Source of the DNA: Ptychodera flava | Taxonomy: Eukaryota > Hemichordata > Enteropneusta > Ptychoderidae | Assembly (NCBI RefSeq): GCF_041260155.1 | Contig: NC_091941.1 | Span: 38,822,747-38,886,746 of the forward strand | Direction: 5' to 3' | Length of the DNA: 64,000 bases | Shown here: positions 48,824 to 61,000 of the stretch, piece by piece | Position numbering within the stretch: the stretch's first letter is position 1 | Layout: every line of letters starts with the position of its first letter | Made by a program: the position numbers and the translations under genes | The notes under the pieces: generated by a model | The model's database searches: none | Told to the model about the DNA's origin: nothing | The model's input: only the letters and a program-made list of their open reading frames with translations

Positions 48824-49092
48824 TCATGTACGTACAGATCCTCTGGAAAATGCAAACATTGATGTTATGGTTCTATGCCTTTCTAATTTCCGTAATTTTG
48901 TTACCAGTTGTGACCTCTGAAAGAATTAGGAAAACATATCTCCAGCGTAGAAATGAATAAAATGATGTCACCACAGTGAGCGTGTGTTTCTAGGGAAAAA
49001 ATAATGTATTCTGTACAGAAGCTAGTGAAAAAATCTGGCATTAAATCAATCTTCCAAAAGGTTCAGTGATTACTTCTGAAACCTAACGGTGA

Positions 49093-49937
49093 ATTTGAGA
49101 TTGTTCAAATGAAGGCATGCAGATACATTCTTGGTGTTGATAAAAGTGCATGCATTCATGCCTGTTTGGGAGAACTTGGGCGTCTCCCACTTCTGCTATG
49201 TATTATTGTTAATGTGATTAAATATTGAAGTCGTTTTGAAAGCCTTAAAACAACAGTCTCCTTGCTGTAGCATTTGAACTTGAAAACAAATTGCATGAGC
49301 AAGGTCTATTTACTTTTTCAGACTTTGTTAAATCTGTGTGCATTCTGTAATTGTTCACACTTAATGAGAGTGAAGAATGGTAATAGTTATTGGGACAATA
49401 CTAAAGTCCTTGAAAGCAAAATTTGTTGATCTCTGGAAGAAAGCCATAGAAAGAAATGAGAAACTAAATATTTTTTGTAAGATTAAAACTGTTTTCAAAT
49501 ATGAGAAGTATCTGTCTCTTGTTTAAAATCCTTTTGATAGAACAGCATTAACAAAAACAAGAATTTCAAATCATATTTTCCCAATAGAAGTTGGTTGTTA
49601 TAAGAATATTCTTAGACACCTTAGACTTTGTACTTTATGCAAAAGTGATTTGTCAAAGTGCACCTACTCAAGGCCAAGATACTTACTGTAATTCTATTTA
49701 TGATATTCACTTTCAGCTGAAACATTTTGACAAGATGTCCTTCTTCAAATACATAATGTCTTGTTCTGATGATTCTTTTGTGCATTTCACTGCAAAGTTC
49801 TTTAATGAGCTGATGAAAGTATATAAAATGTAATTTTGAGATGGCTTATTCATCTCTTTCTTGTGAAGTTTTTCAATCTTGTAATTCATTTTGTTTTGTA
49901 TTTCATTTTATGCCAATGTCACGTATGTGTACACTGC

Positions 49938-49972
<35 letters not shown>

Positions 49973-49975
49973 ATA
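49093..49975 (+). mobile_element. LINE 3' end with AAAT tail
   Basis: Translation gives EFEIVQMKACRYILGVDKSA and then CLGELGRLPL, the region after the reverse transcriptase in many animal LINEs (pattern F.K..LGV.K......(L)GELGR.PL). Further on comes RTALTKTRISNHIFPIEVG with RLCTLC, the terminal knuckle region. The frame is interrupted several times. The element ends in about nine AAAT/AATA units (49939-49974), a usual LINE tail. It is 5'-truncated and inactive, and its clade cannot be assigned by eye. Confidence 0.75.
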
Positions 49976-50171
49976 GCAAGTAAAATAAGCTTTCTCCAAC
50001 GTGAAAGTCAGCGACAGATTCTGTCTATTCGCGTAAGCTCTCTCTGTGAAGGTCAGCAATAAGTGAACAACTTTGTGAATGAAACTTTGTAATATTTAAC
50101 TAAACATCATCAGAGTAAAGATGAAAGGACAACAATAATGTAAATTTGACAAGTTTTGAGTTGCATTTTTC

Positions 50172-50177
50172 TTTATT
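50172..50177 (-). terminator. candidate poly(A) signal of the TPR gene
   Basis: AATAAA on the - strand, about 420 nt after the TPR gene stop codon at 50594. It is the nearest clear signal and would place the transcript end near 50150, just short of the LINE tail. Confidence 0.4.
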
Positions 50178-50593
50178 TCACAAGTTTTGTAACGAGTAAA
50201 ATAACAACAGAGACTTGAACATTAAATGACAAAAAGACAGAAACTGAACCTTTACACTGATGTAGAAACTGCCATGACAATGTGCCTTTCAAATATCATG
50301 TCTTTAACTTAAAAGATACTGTGTCTCGAAACGTGCAAAAGATCCATTCAGAGATATATGAAGTCCAGAATGCTGTACCTACAACTTGATTTATAGTCCC
50401 TCAGAACAGAAGACACATTTACACTTGTAATAGGGAGTTTGATCACAGTGGCTAGAGAGGGGGTACTGTTTATGAATACACCTAGCTTGAGGAGAAAATA
50501 TTCACTCCCAAGCAGACTTAACAAGTGCAAATATGCCTATGGTTCCCTTAAATTACAAAAGGCATGTTTGTGGTACTCTTCTTCGGACTTGAT

Positions 50594-53500
50594 CTACATG
50601 AAGATCATCTGAACATTCAGAGATGTGGTTGGCTTCCATGGAAACGATGTGGCCCTGCTGAGATCGAGGATAATGCCCTGGTAGATAAATTCAAGGGGTA
50701 AATCCTTGAAACTATGTTCAGTTCTGCTTCTGTTTGGTATTTTTTCTTTTGGTTTGTGTTGCAGACTTTGACTATGTGATATGAAGTAGAACGTCATGTG
50801 TAATTAGGCAAGTATTCATTAAATGGTGCCTTGTTTGCCTCTTCCACTGTTAGCCTAGGATACACAAAGAAATATAGTACACAACACATGGTTAGTTGAT
50901 TGTGGTGCAATCATATTTTGATGGTTTGAATTTTTCTCTCTCTGTCATTCAAAATTATATGTATGGGGTATAGGAGATGCTGACATACAAAGAATTCATT
51001 GCTGTGTTTGTTTGCAATGATTTCAGTGCTCTGGTGGAAATTCCAGAAAGTGATATCACTTTGTGAGATTTGTTTTCAGAGCTTGAGGATGGATTCACAT
51101 CAAATGATTGTCCTTACAGTATGTTCTGCAGAGGAAGAATGTGACAGTTTTTGATGAAAAATTAAATAATGAATATGACGTGTACAGTGTCAAATCAGCC
51201 AATCAAGGTGCTTTGAGTCTGAATTCCAAGAGAAGAGTAAATCAAGTTCGTAGATGCTTGAACCCAGGACAAGTTTTTTAGTCTCACATACACTTATCAA
51301 GAAATTCCACTGATAAAATGGTCCGTTTCAACCAGAAGATTTGTCACTTGCGGGCGTACTCAGTGAGAGCCTGGAGGATTATGGTGCACCCCCTCTAGTG
51401 ATGAATGATACTGATGGTCTATTGGACTAATGAAGGGTGAATCCATCGATCCATACAGACAACACTGATCTTAGACTTCTGACAGCTGTGATGTTCTCAA
51501 CTTTATATGTGAATGTAGGGATGAATTACATTTGTTGTTACTGTCTGGTTCTTGCTGAGTCTCCTTCTTTGAAATGAAAGCTTACCTCAAGACTACACTC
51601 TGTATTGGTTTCAGATTGGATGTGTCTTGAAATACTAGACTCTGTGAACCAGTGTCTGTATTGACAACGCCAGACACATACACTTTGTGCATGTCTTCTG
51701 ATTTCAATTTACGTTGAATCTGCAGGTCTCTCTCTGTCAGACTGAAACGGTAATAAAAATCAATCAATTAATTGACATATCAATCAAGACTTTGGATGGT
51801 CTAGACAAAACAAAACTTGCAATTTGAAGAATTCAAAGTTACAAGTTTTTGTCTTGATCTGATTAAAGGGTGTATCATTGAGTGAGATTGATAAAGCGTT
51901 ATGATATACAAATACGATTGCAGCAGCAATGGACAAAGTGGACACGGAAAGATATCTTTACCATAACTGCATGGGCTTAAAGGCCCATGAACTGCAACTC
52001 TTAGAAGTACCTCCAATTTCCTTAGATATTCATTGACATCTACAAATTGAATGTATAGTCATTAACTTTGTCTCAACAACATTTGCTTGTGGCAGAATGG
52101 GCAAAAAATTGAACATATTTTTGTTCATTTTAAATTTCCTGCCATTTTCAAAGTCTTTCCATGTTATGTGAAAAACAGAATTTTTTGTCAAAGTGGAGTT
52201 AATCCCATTCCCGCCCTTTCAGTTGATTGCACCACGTTGTATTTATAAAGATTCAAATGTATACATGCGCCGTACACTGTTTATTATGTAGTTGCATGGA
52301 GGCGGCCATATTTTGGTGTGACACCCGTTTATTATTTGTCTTACTGAAATCTCCCATTGCAGTCTCACTCAGGGGATAATTACACTTGAGTAAACATTTC
52401 TGAGTAAGGACATTTCTATGAAATAATTTTAATCTAAATATAAAATCATGAAACTAATGTCAAAATTGCAGCTCATGTGCCTTTAAGGCAGGAGTAGAGA
52501 ACAAAGCATCATTCTAGTTCTGATATGAGTGTTGTATGCAATACTTACGCATTTACTGGAACTTCAGTGAGCATTAGAACACCAAGATGATCTATTATTG
52601 TGGGTTGTGTTCCTCGAATCTTATCCTTGCCTACAGCAATACATATACAATAATACATGAAATACTGTCATTGGCATTAAAGCTCCTTCAGTATGTAAAT
52701 GTATATTCAGGTACTTGTATGTGTGAAAGCAGTATTGAATGTTAAGAAGCTCTAATGTACTGTGATCATTTTTGACCTGATTATTTCTGCTCAAAAAAAG
52801 ATGTTTGTATGCAAGATATGTGAACTGAATATATTCCCATGTATTGGACAATTTGTTTCAGAGAAGATAATGTTTTGACAGATGATGAGAAAATTGGCCT
52901 ATATGAAAGATAAATGTCATCAATTTTGGGGTGTTCCCAAACTACATTTGGAACTTGCAAGTAAATAAATTACAGAAACAAAATGGCTGCCGCTCACCAC
53001 CTTCATACGATGCAATCTTGCCAACATAAAATTTGGGCTGTTAGGAACAAGAATTTTTTGGGAAATAGAATACAGCAATAGTCAATATGTTGAATGTTGT
53101 AATGTTTTTCTTTGGTAGTTCCTCTGAAGTTCTTGTCATTTCTTGTGCTGGCTCCAGAAAAAGAGGGTCACATAGAATGGTCTACTTTCAAATAGGTAGT
53201 AAGTGCATGGCGCCATAGTGTGATGTTGTAACACCTGCAACACCTGTTGACATGGTGACTCTAAGGGTAAACAAAATTACCACCACTTTCTACTCCTTAT
53301 GACAATCAAGTGTGATATCGATTGGGAAGCTTTTGAAGCACCATAGAGTTTTGGATGGATATCAATTATAATACCATATTAGACCACACGTTCCTCTGGG
53401 ACTTTTTTAATCCTGTTATCTTTTCTTTTGGTTTTCAGTAAGATTTGCATAAAAAGTCGCACATGGTGTTTACTTCACTTGAAATCACATATTGTTTATA

Positions 53501-54972
53501 AATTAAGCCCATTTGCATACATATTTCCATATTAATGCTGGCTTTCACCCTAGTAAAATGTTAAACAATCATAGATTCTATTGTTTCACTGACAAACCTG
53601 TGAATAAGATGTCAGTGATGATGTCTCAAATATCAAATACAGTAAAATAACATCCCTAGGAAAATTAATGACTTGCATCTTACAAAATCCCAGTTGAAAT
53701 CTTAGGCCTTTTGAGCAGGAATCATCATTTATCTTCTTGTTATATACAAGGGACATTTTGATTTTTTATCAATATACCATAATATATCATGGATAATTTT
53801 ACTGAAAAAGTCAAATATACTTTCTCACCTTTTATTGACAGCCTCATTATGTCTCTAGCAAATGACTAAAAAATTGAAAACGAAAAAATTAAAGTAAGAC
53901 AATCTTGATTATCAAAAGGCCAGCAGCTGTAACTTTTAAGGAATTTTTCACTATTTTTGTTTTTCCTGGTAATTGCAACCACAGTTTCTTGTACATACTC
54001 CCCAAAGCATTATGAGATACACAGTATACAGCTTGTCAACTCAGTCTGTATATGTGTAAACTGCATTGTCACAGATGGCCAGTGAACTCTTGTCAGTACT
54101 AAAATTCACATGTAAACAATTATACAAATGTAATAACAGTGCTTTTTACATATGAAGACACTGTGTTGACAAGCTAAATAGTAGGTATTTCAATATGCTT
54201 TGGGGAGTGGAACAAGAACTTGCAATTGACATGCAAAACAAATTAGTGAAAAAATCATCAAAGTTAGAGTTACTGATCATTGTACCAAATCCATGATCTC
54301 TACTGAGAAAATTTCCAAGCTAAAGGGATAATTACATTTGTAAAGTGAAAAGAATACAAAAGAAATCTTGACACTTGAAAGATATTGACATTTCACTGTG
54401 ATGTGAGTGTGAATTTCTTAATCGGAAGGAAAAACAATGCGACCTTCAAAATATAGAGAAACTGATACGTTAACGGGTATTATTATGAATGATGGTATAA
54501 CTGGGCAGTTATACATAGTTTTCACTCAAAATAATTTTAGTCAAGATCTCAGCATTTTTGTAGACGTCTGCAGTGTCTAATGATTATAGAAAATAGATCA
54601 TGTTAACTACTCTATATCAATCTTGACCTTAAAACAACTGTGAATATCCTGCACATGCTGATATTTTTGAGCATCACATCATAGTTGTTTTGACAGCCAA
54701 TGTATGCAAACCCTGTCAACTGACATGCCAACTGAAATATGTAGGATACACTTACATCTGTTTTGATGAAATTTAGATTTCTTTGGAGAGATTGGTAAAT
54801 ATTAAGTTGATCCTCTGATGAAAATGCTTCAAGCTGTACATGGTGTTCTTGGCAGTACTGTATGGCAGAGATCTTAAATTGAAAATCTTCATCTGTTGGG
54901 TCAATGTGAAGGCCAGTCTGGAAAAACAGATACAGAAATCAAGCAACCTCTATCGCTTCATACGATGAGCAA

Positions 54973-55027
<55 letters not shown>

Positions 55028-58000
55028 TACACACACAATGTACAAAAATATTACAAGTACAGCTTTTCTTGTAACACTTGTGACACTGATATTGGGCTCT
55101 TAATACGATCATTGTTGATACAATTTTAAAATGGGTAGATTGAAGCTAAGGTCAACTATCTAATTGTACAAATCAAGATTTAAAAATGACAAAACATCAC
55201 AAAGTGTAATGTACAATAGCACATTTCATCATACTGCTCTGTGTTCTTTCATTGTGACGAGTAAATTTATTCTAATACCTGAAATGCTTTGATGGAATCC
55301 TCTGGTTCTTTTAAATAAAATAGGGACATGCCCTTCCAATAGTGACCTGCAGAAATGAACAAAGTAACCCTCCATACATAAATGTAATTCATGGACAAGT
55401 TTGAGATAATTTAATATCAGAGTAATCTCTAAAAGACAGCTACTCACACAGGGTAAAGTTATTATTACTATTATTATTCATACTGACAAACACATAAACT
55501 GGAAATGATTTTTATTTTTTTTAATTTTTTATGGTATTGCATATTGGTAAATATTGACAGTGGAAATGGACTTGAAGGAAAACCTTATCTCACTGATTTC
55601 ATCTACATTCAAATTAAATCAATTGGCATTAAAACATAGAGTCAAAGTTGAGCACATTTCATTATCACTGCAACCACCAGGAATGTCCTCGTTTATTAAA
55701 TGTTGCCACACAATCGGCTCAACAAACCTTTTTTCCATGTTGGGTTCAATTCTGTTGCCATGGTTGCTGCTTGTAAACATCCACTGTGATCCCTAAGTTT
55801 ATGAAGAGCATTTGCCATGTTACCAAATATGAGTGACTTTGCTTCTGCTGGAATTCTATCAAGAAAGCAACATTTGTAGGTGTTAAATGCCATTACCATA
55901 GTTACAGATGCACTTACATGTACTATGGATGTCAGGGTGAACATGAACCACGGACTGATAGCACAGCTAAGATTCTAATTGACTGATTACACTGTAATAG
56001 TTCACATGAACTTCAGGCCAGATGAATGACTCTTACTTTACAGACTACACGATAATATCATTGAGGATAATATCATTGTTTAAATCTTTTAGTTGAACTG
56101 TTTTTGAAATTTGAGGACTGTACCATCATAGCTGCTCTTACTGGGTTGAAGTAATCTCCATTTCAATGTACACTGTTGACTGACACTACGGAGGTATACT
56201 CCTCATCAAAGGGGTATCAGTTAACTTGCACCTTTTCTAACCCGCCCGATACCAACTTGCCCAATACCAACTCGCATGAAACCAACTCTCCCAATTGCAA
56301 CTCATCTTAAACCAACTGGCCCGCAACCAATTTTTAATTTTTATGAGTACCTTATCCTGACAAATCATTGACTAAAAATAACGTGTGACCACAGTATGTG
56401 GTGTGTCAGACGCGATATTCAAGACGCAAGATACTTGAAATTGACAACGACAATCAACCAAAATACACATGGAGAACATGTACAGGACTGTGCTCAAAAG
56501 ACACAGTACCACGTATGATGGCTTTAGCTACTGCTTACAAAATGTTAAATTTGTGATGTATTGGAACTTATTTTGTAATTTTTACATGGCAGAACAATAT
56601 TTTCTTCATTTAAGAGGAAGAAGAGCAGTTTATTTCGCTAAAATGTGGTGAATTTTGGCAAAAATTTTCCCACTGGTCAATAGCCAATTTTCGACAGGTG
56701 CTTGTCAATAGACACTCCGTAAAACTTTATAATAAAAGGTACAGGGAATCTATAACACAAGATATATTATAACATGTAAATCTTAAGCAACAGGCAAATT
56801 GGTATTGGGCTAGTTGGTTCTGGGTGAGTTGTTCTGGATGGATTGGTAAAGGTGAGAATTAACTGTCATTCAACCAAAGAGCTAGTACCATACTGACACA
56901 ACAAGAAAAAATCTAGTAATCTAACCGTACAAGGAGCATGTTGGATGTAAATCATTTCTAACATCAATACCTTATTCTAAAAGACAACACTTGCTAGTTA
57001 CTATGAGAAAACAGTCTTCATTAAACTTTGTGAAAGCAACTTTTGGAGGCACATCATTGCATTCAGTCATGTCAAATCATCATCGCATTCAGTCATGTCA
57101 AATCATCATCGCATTCAGTCATGTCAAATCATCATCGCATTCAGTCATGTCAAATCATCATCACATTCAGTCATGTCAAATCATCATCGCATTCAGTCAT
57201 GTCAAATCATCATCGCATTCAGTCATGTCAAATCATCATCGCATTCAGTCATGTCAAATCATCATCGCATTCAGTCTTGTCAAATCATCATTGCATTCAG
57301 TCATGACAAATCATCATCACATTCAGTCATGTCAAATCATCATTGCATTCAGTCATGTCAAATCATCATCGCATTCAGTCATGTCAAATCATCATCGCAT
57401 TCAGTCATGTCAAATCATCATGGCATTCAGTCATGTCAAATCATCATCGCATTCAGTCATGTCAAATCATCATCACATTCAGTCATGTCAAATCATCATC
57501 GCATTCAGTCATGTCAAATCATCATTGCATTCAGTCATGACAAATCATCATCACATTCAGTCATGTCAAATCATCATCACATTCAGTCTTGTCAAATCAT
57601 CATCGCATTCAGTCATGTCAAATCATCATTGCATTCAGTCATGACAAATCATCATCACATTCAGTCATGTCAAATCATCATCACATTCAGTCTTGTCAAA
57701 TCATCATCACATTCAGTCATGTCAAATCATCATTGCATTCAGTCATGACAAATCATCATCACATTCAGTCATGTCAAATCATCATCACATTCAGTCTTGT
57801 CAAATCATCATCACATTCAGTCTTGTCAAATCATCATCACATTCAGTCATGTCAAATCATCATCGCATTCAGTCTTGTCAAATCATCATCACATTCAGTC
57901 TTGTCAAATCATCATCACATTCAGTCATGTCAAATCATCATTGCATTCAGTCATGACAAATCATCATCACATTCAGTCATGTCAAATCATCATCACATTC

Positions 58001-61000
58001 AGTCTTGTCAAATCATCATCACATTCAGTCTTGTCAAATCATCATCGCATTCAGTCATGTCAAATCATCATTGCATTCAGTCATGACAAATCATCATCAC
58101 ATTCAGTCATGTCAAATCATCATCACATTCAGTCTTGTCAAATCATCATCACATTCAGTCTTGTCAAATCATCATCGCATTCAGTCATGTCAAATCATCA
58201 TTGCATTCAGTCATGACAAATCATCATCACATTCAGTCATGTCAAATCATCATCACATTCAGTCTTGTCAAATCATCATCACATTCAGTCATGTCAAATC
58301 ATCATTGCATTCAGTCATGACAAATCATCATCACATTCAGTCATGTCAAATCATCATCACATTCAGTCTTGTCAAATCATCATTGCATTCAGTCATGTCA
58401 AATCATCATCACATTCAGTCATGTCAAATCATCATCACATTCAGTCATGTCAAATCATCATCACATTCAGTCATGTCAAATCATCATCACATTCAGTCAT
58501 GTCAAATCATCATCACATTCAGTCATGTCAAATCATCATCGCATTCAGTCATGTCAAATCATCATTGCATTCAGTCATGTCAAATCATCATCACATTCAG
58601 TCATGTCAAATCATCATCGCATTCAGTCATGTCAAATCATCATCGCATTCAGTCATGTCAAATCATCATCACATTCAGTCATGTCAAATCATCATCGCAT
58701 TCAGTCATGTCAAATCATCATCACATTCAGTCATGTCAAATCATCATCACATTCAGTCATGTCAAATCATCATCGCATTCAGTCATGTCAAATCATCATT
58801 GCATTCAGTCATGTCAAATCATCATTGCATTCAGTCATGTCAAATCATCATTGCATTCAGTCATGTCAAATCATCATTGCATTCAGTCATGTCAAATCAT
58901 CATTTGCTGCAAGACACGAAGTGGATTAGTATTTATTTATGCAAATTATATTAATGAGCATTGTTTCAGTATTAAAATTGTATGGTATTGATTCCTTATC
59001 AATGCAAATCATACCAAACATCCAAGATAATTAAATATTGGTATCTTATCGTAGACATGCAGCTTAGATTGATTATTCCCATTTCCATACTCTTTTTTCC
59101 TCAAAAAATGAAATTTTATCAAAAAGAATAATTCAGGAAACTTTAGCATGCTTTAATTTTGAGAAAAACGCCACACCTTTAAAATTAACAAAGAAAAAAA
59201 TACAAAGAATTACGGGGAAAGATTTTGAAAATCAAAAAACTAGATGTCAACAAGCATGTATTACTACTTCAAAGTCTGGTTCAACAAACAGTAACTTACT
59301 CCAGTTTGACAGCTTCATTATAATGCTCCACTGCTTTTTCGTAGTTTTTCTGCTTGAACTTTTCATTGCCATCCGTTTTCAGTTTCTTAGCTCTGTTTTC
59401 TACATCTTTTAATGATGACATCTTTTCCTCACATTTCTTCAACCACTTGTCAAACTTTTCTGAAAAGGAAAATATCACTGTTATACAGGGCTGTTTATCT
59501 GTTTTCATTTCAATCTATTCCAAATTCCATTCACAATCACAATCAACGATACTCTCTCTTGCTTTTGGAACTGTATGGATTTTGGGTTTTATTCTAACAA
59601 ATTCTTCACATTTGTCAGATAAGGAAATTCCTACAGCAGGTATTGTTATGGTAAATTGTAGAGGGTATCCCCTGACATTTCAATTTCCATCTGCACCTCA
59701 CACAATCCAGGTTAGTGCAGTCCCTTAACCTTACCATGATTTAACTTTAACATTCTCATTCTTACACTCATAAATAACACCATATCTATACTTTTAATCT
59801 TAGTGTTGTATTTTTCCATATCATGAAATTTTTGTTGTTTTTTTGTTACGTATTTACTTTTCTGTAGTCATTCACCATTCCGTTGACATTTTCGATTTTA
59901 TCCATTTTTGTTTGTTAGTTTTTACCCTGAGGAAGGCAATCTGTGTTTTGCCGAAACGCCTGTTTTCAATAAAGTTTGTTTGAAGATTGAAGAAACTGGT
60001 TGAGTACGTTCTTCGTTGCTCCTCACTTTATCAAGACTTTGGTGTACTCCCCATCTTCTGATGACTTCAATATTTGCAGTTAGACTGAGTCTATTCCTGG
60101 GAATACTTGAATTACAAGTGAATAACTAGGAACTCATTTTACAGTACCTGTTGAATCTGATTCTAGTTGTTTGCCTTCTTGTAAAACCTGGAAAAGTTTA
60201 AAAAATAAACAAAATTGGTAATTCCTACCTCAGAATAAAAAAGCCTTGTGATGACAAGAAAACATTTTTCAAGCAAATAAGCATATAACAAAGGACAAAT
60301 AAAAATGTGAAATTACGACATTTATCATTAAGGAATTACAAAATAGATGATATCAGTTCATCAAAATCTCATATAAAGTAAGGTAGCCAATCTATCACAG
60401 TGTTATTCCATGAAAAAAAACAGACTAATGCAAAAATTTGTTTTGCTTTCACTGTACTTGTCAGCATTCACTAGAAAAATGCAAAACAAGGAGAATGAGG
60501 CAAAAAAACCCGGCAAAGATTGCAATCACCTTGTAAGCATTCTGTACATCATGGACTTCAAACAATGCTAGAGCTTTCCTAAAATGTGCCAATGCATTGC
60601 ATTTATCCAATTGAAGCGCTTTCTCTGCATCGTTTAAGGCATCTGTGTTGAAAGACAAATACAACACAAATATGATGACAAATCCATGAAACTGTCAAGC
60701 AAACTAAACAGCTAAATAAATGATTGCAATGCTGTAAAAGAATACAAAAAACATTAACATTACAAACTAAAATTGTATCACATATTTCATGCAACGATGA
60801 ACTTTTACAAAGTGATTGTTAAAGGGGAAGGTCACTAAGGATGATTTTGACATATGTGCTAGCTTTGTGGTCACTTACCCCGGAAAAGCTATTTTCGCCA
60901 TTTGTAACTCGCAAGATTTTTTACAAAAAGCGATAGAAATAGAACAGGAAGTCGCCCATGTAATTTGAATCATGGGAAAAAGCACCAAGTTTGGAGCTTG

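Noticed and set aside
55750-55765. X-box at GTTGCCATGGTTGC
   Set aside because: It is within a coding exon of the TPR gene and the second half-site does not match.
57051-58903. CRISPR array
   Set aside because: The repeats are contiguous with no unique spacers, and the host is an animal genome.
56991-58991. Long open frames (up to 328 codons) with SNHHRIQSCQIII-type repeats
   Set aside because: They are produced by the stop-free 26-bp minisatellite in all three + strand frames and lie antisense inside a TPR-gene intron.
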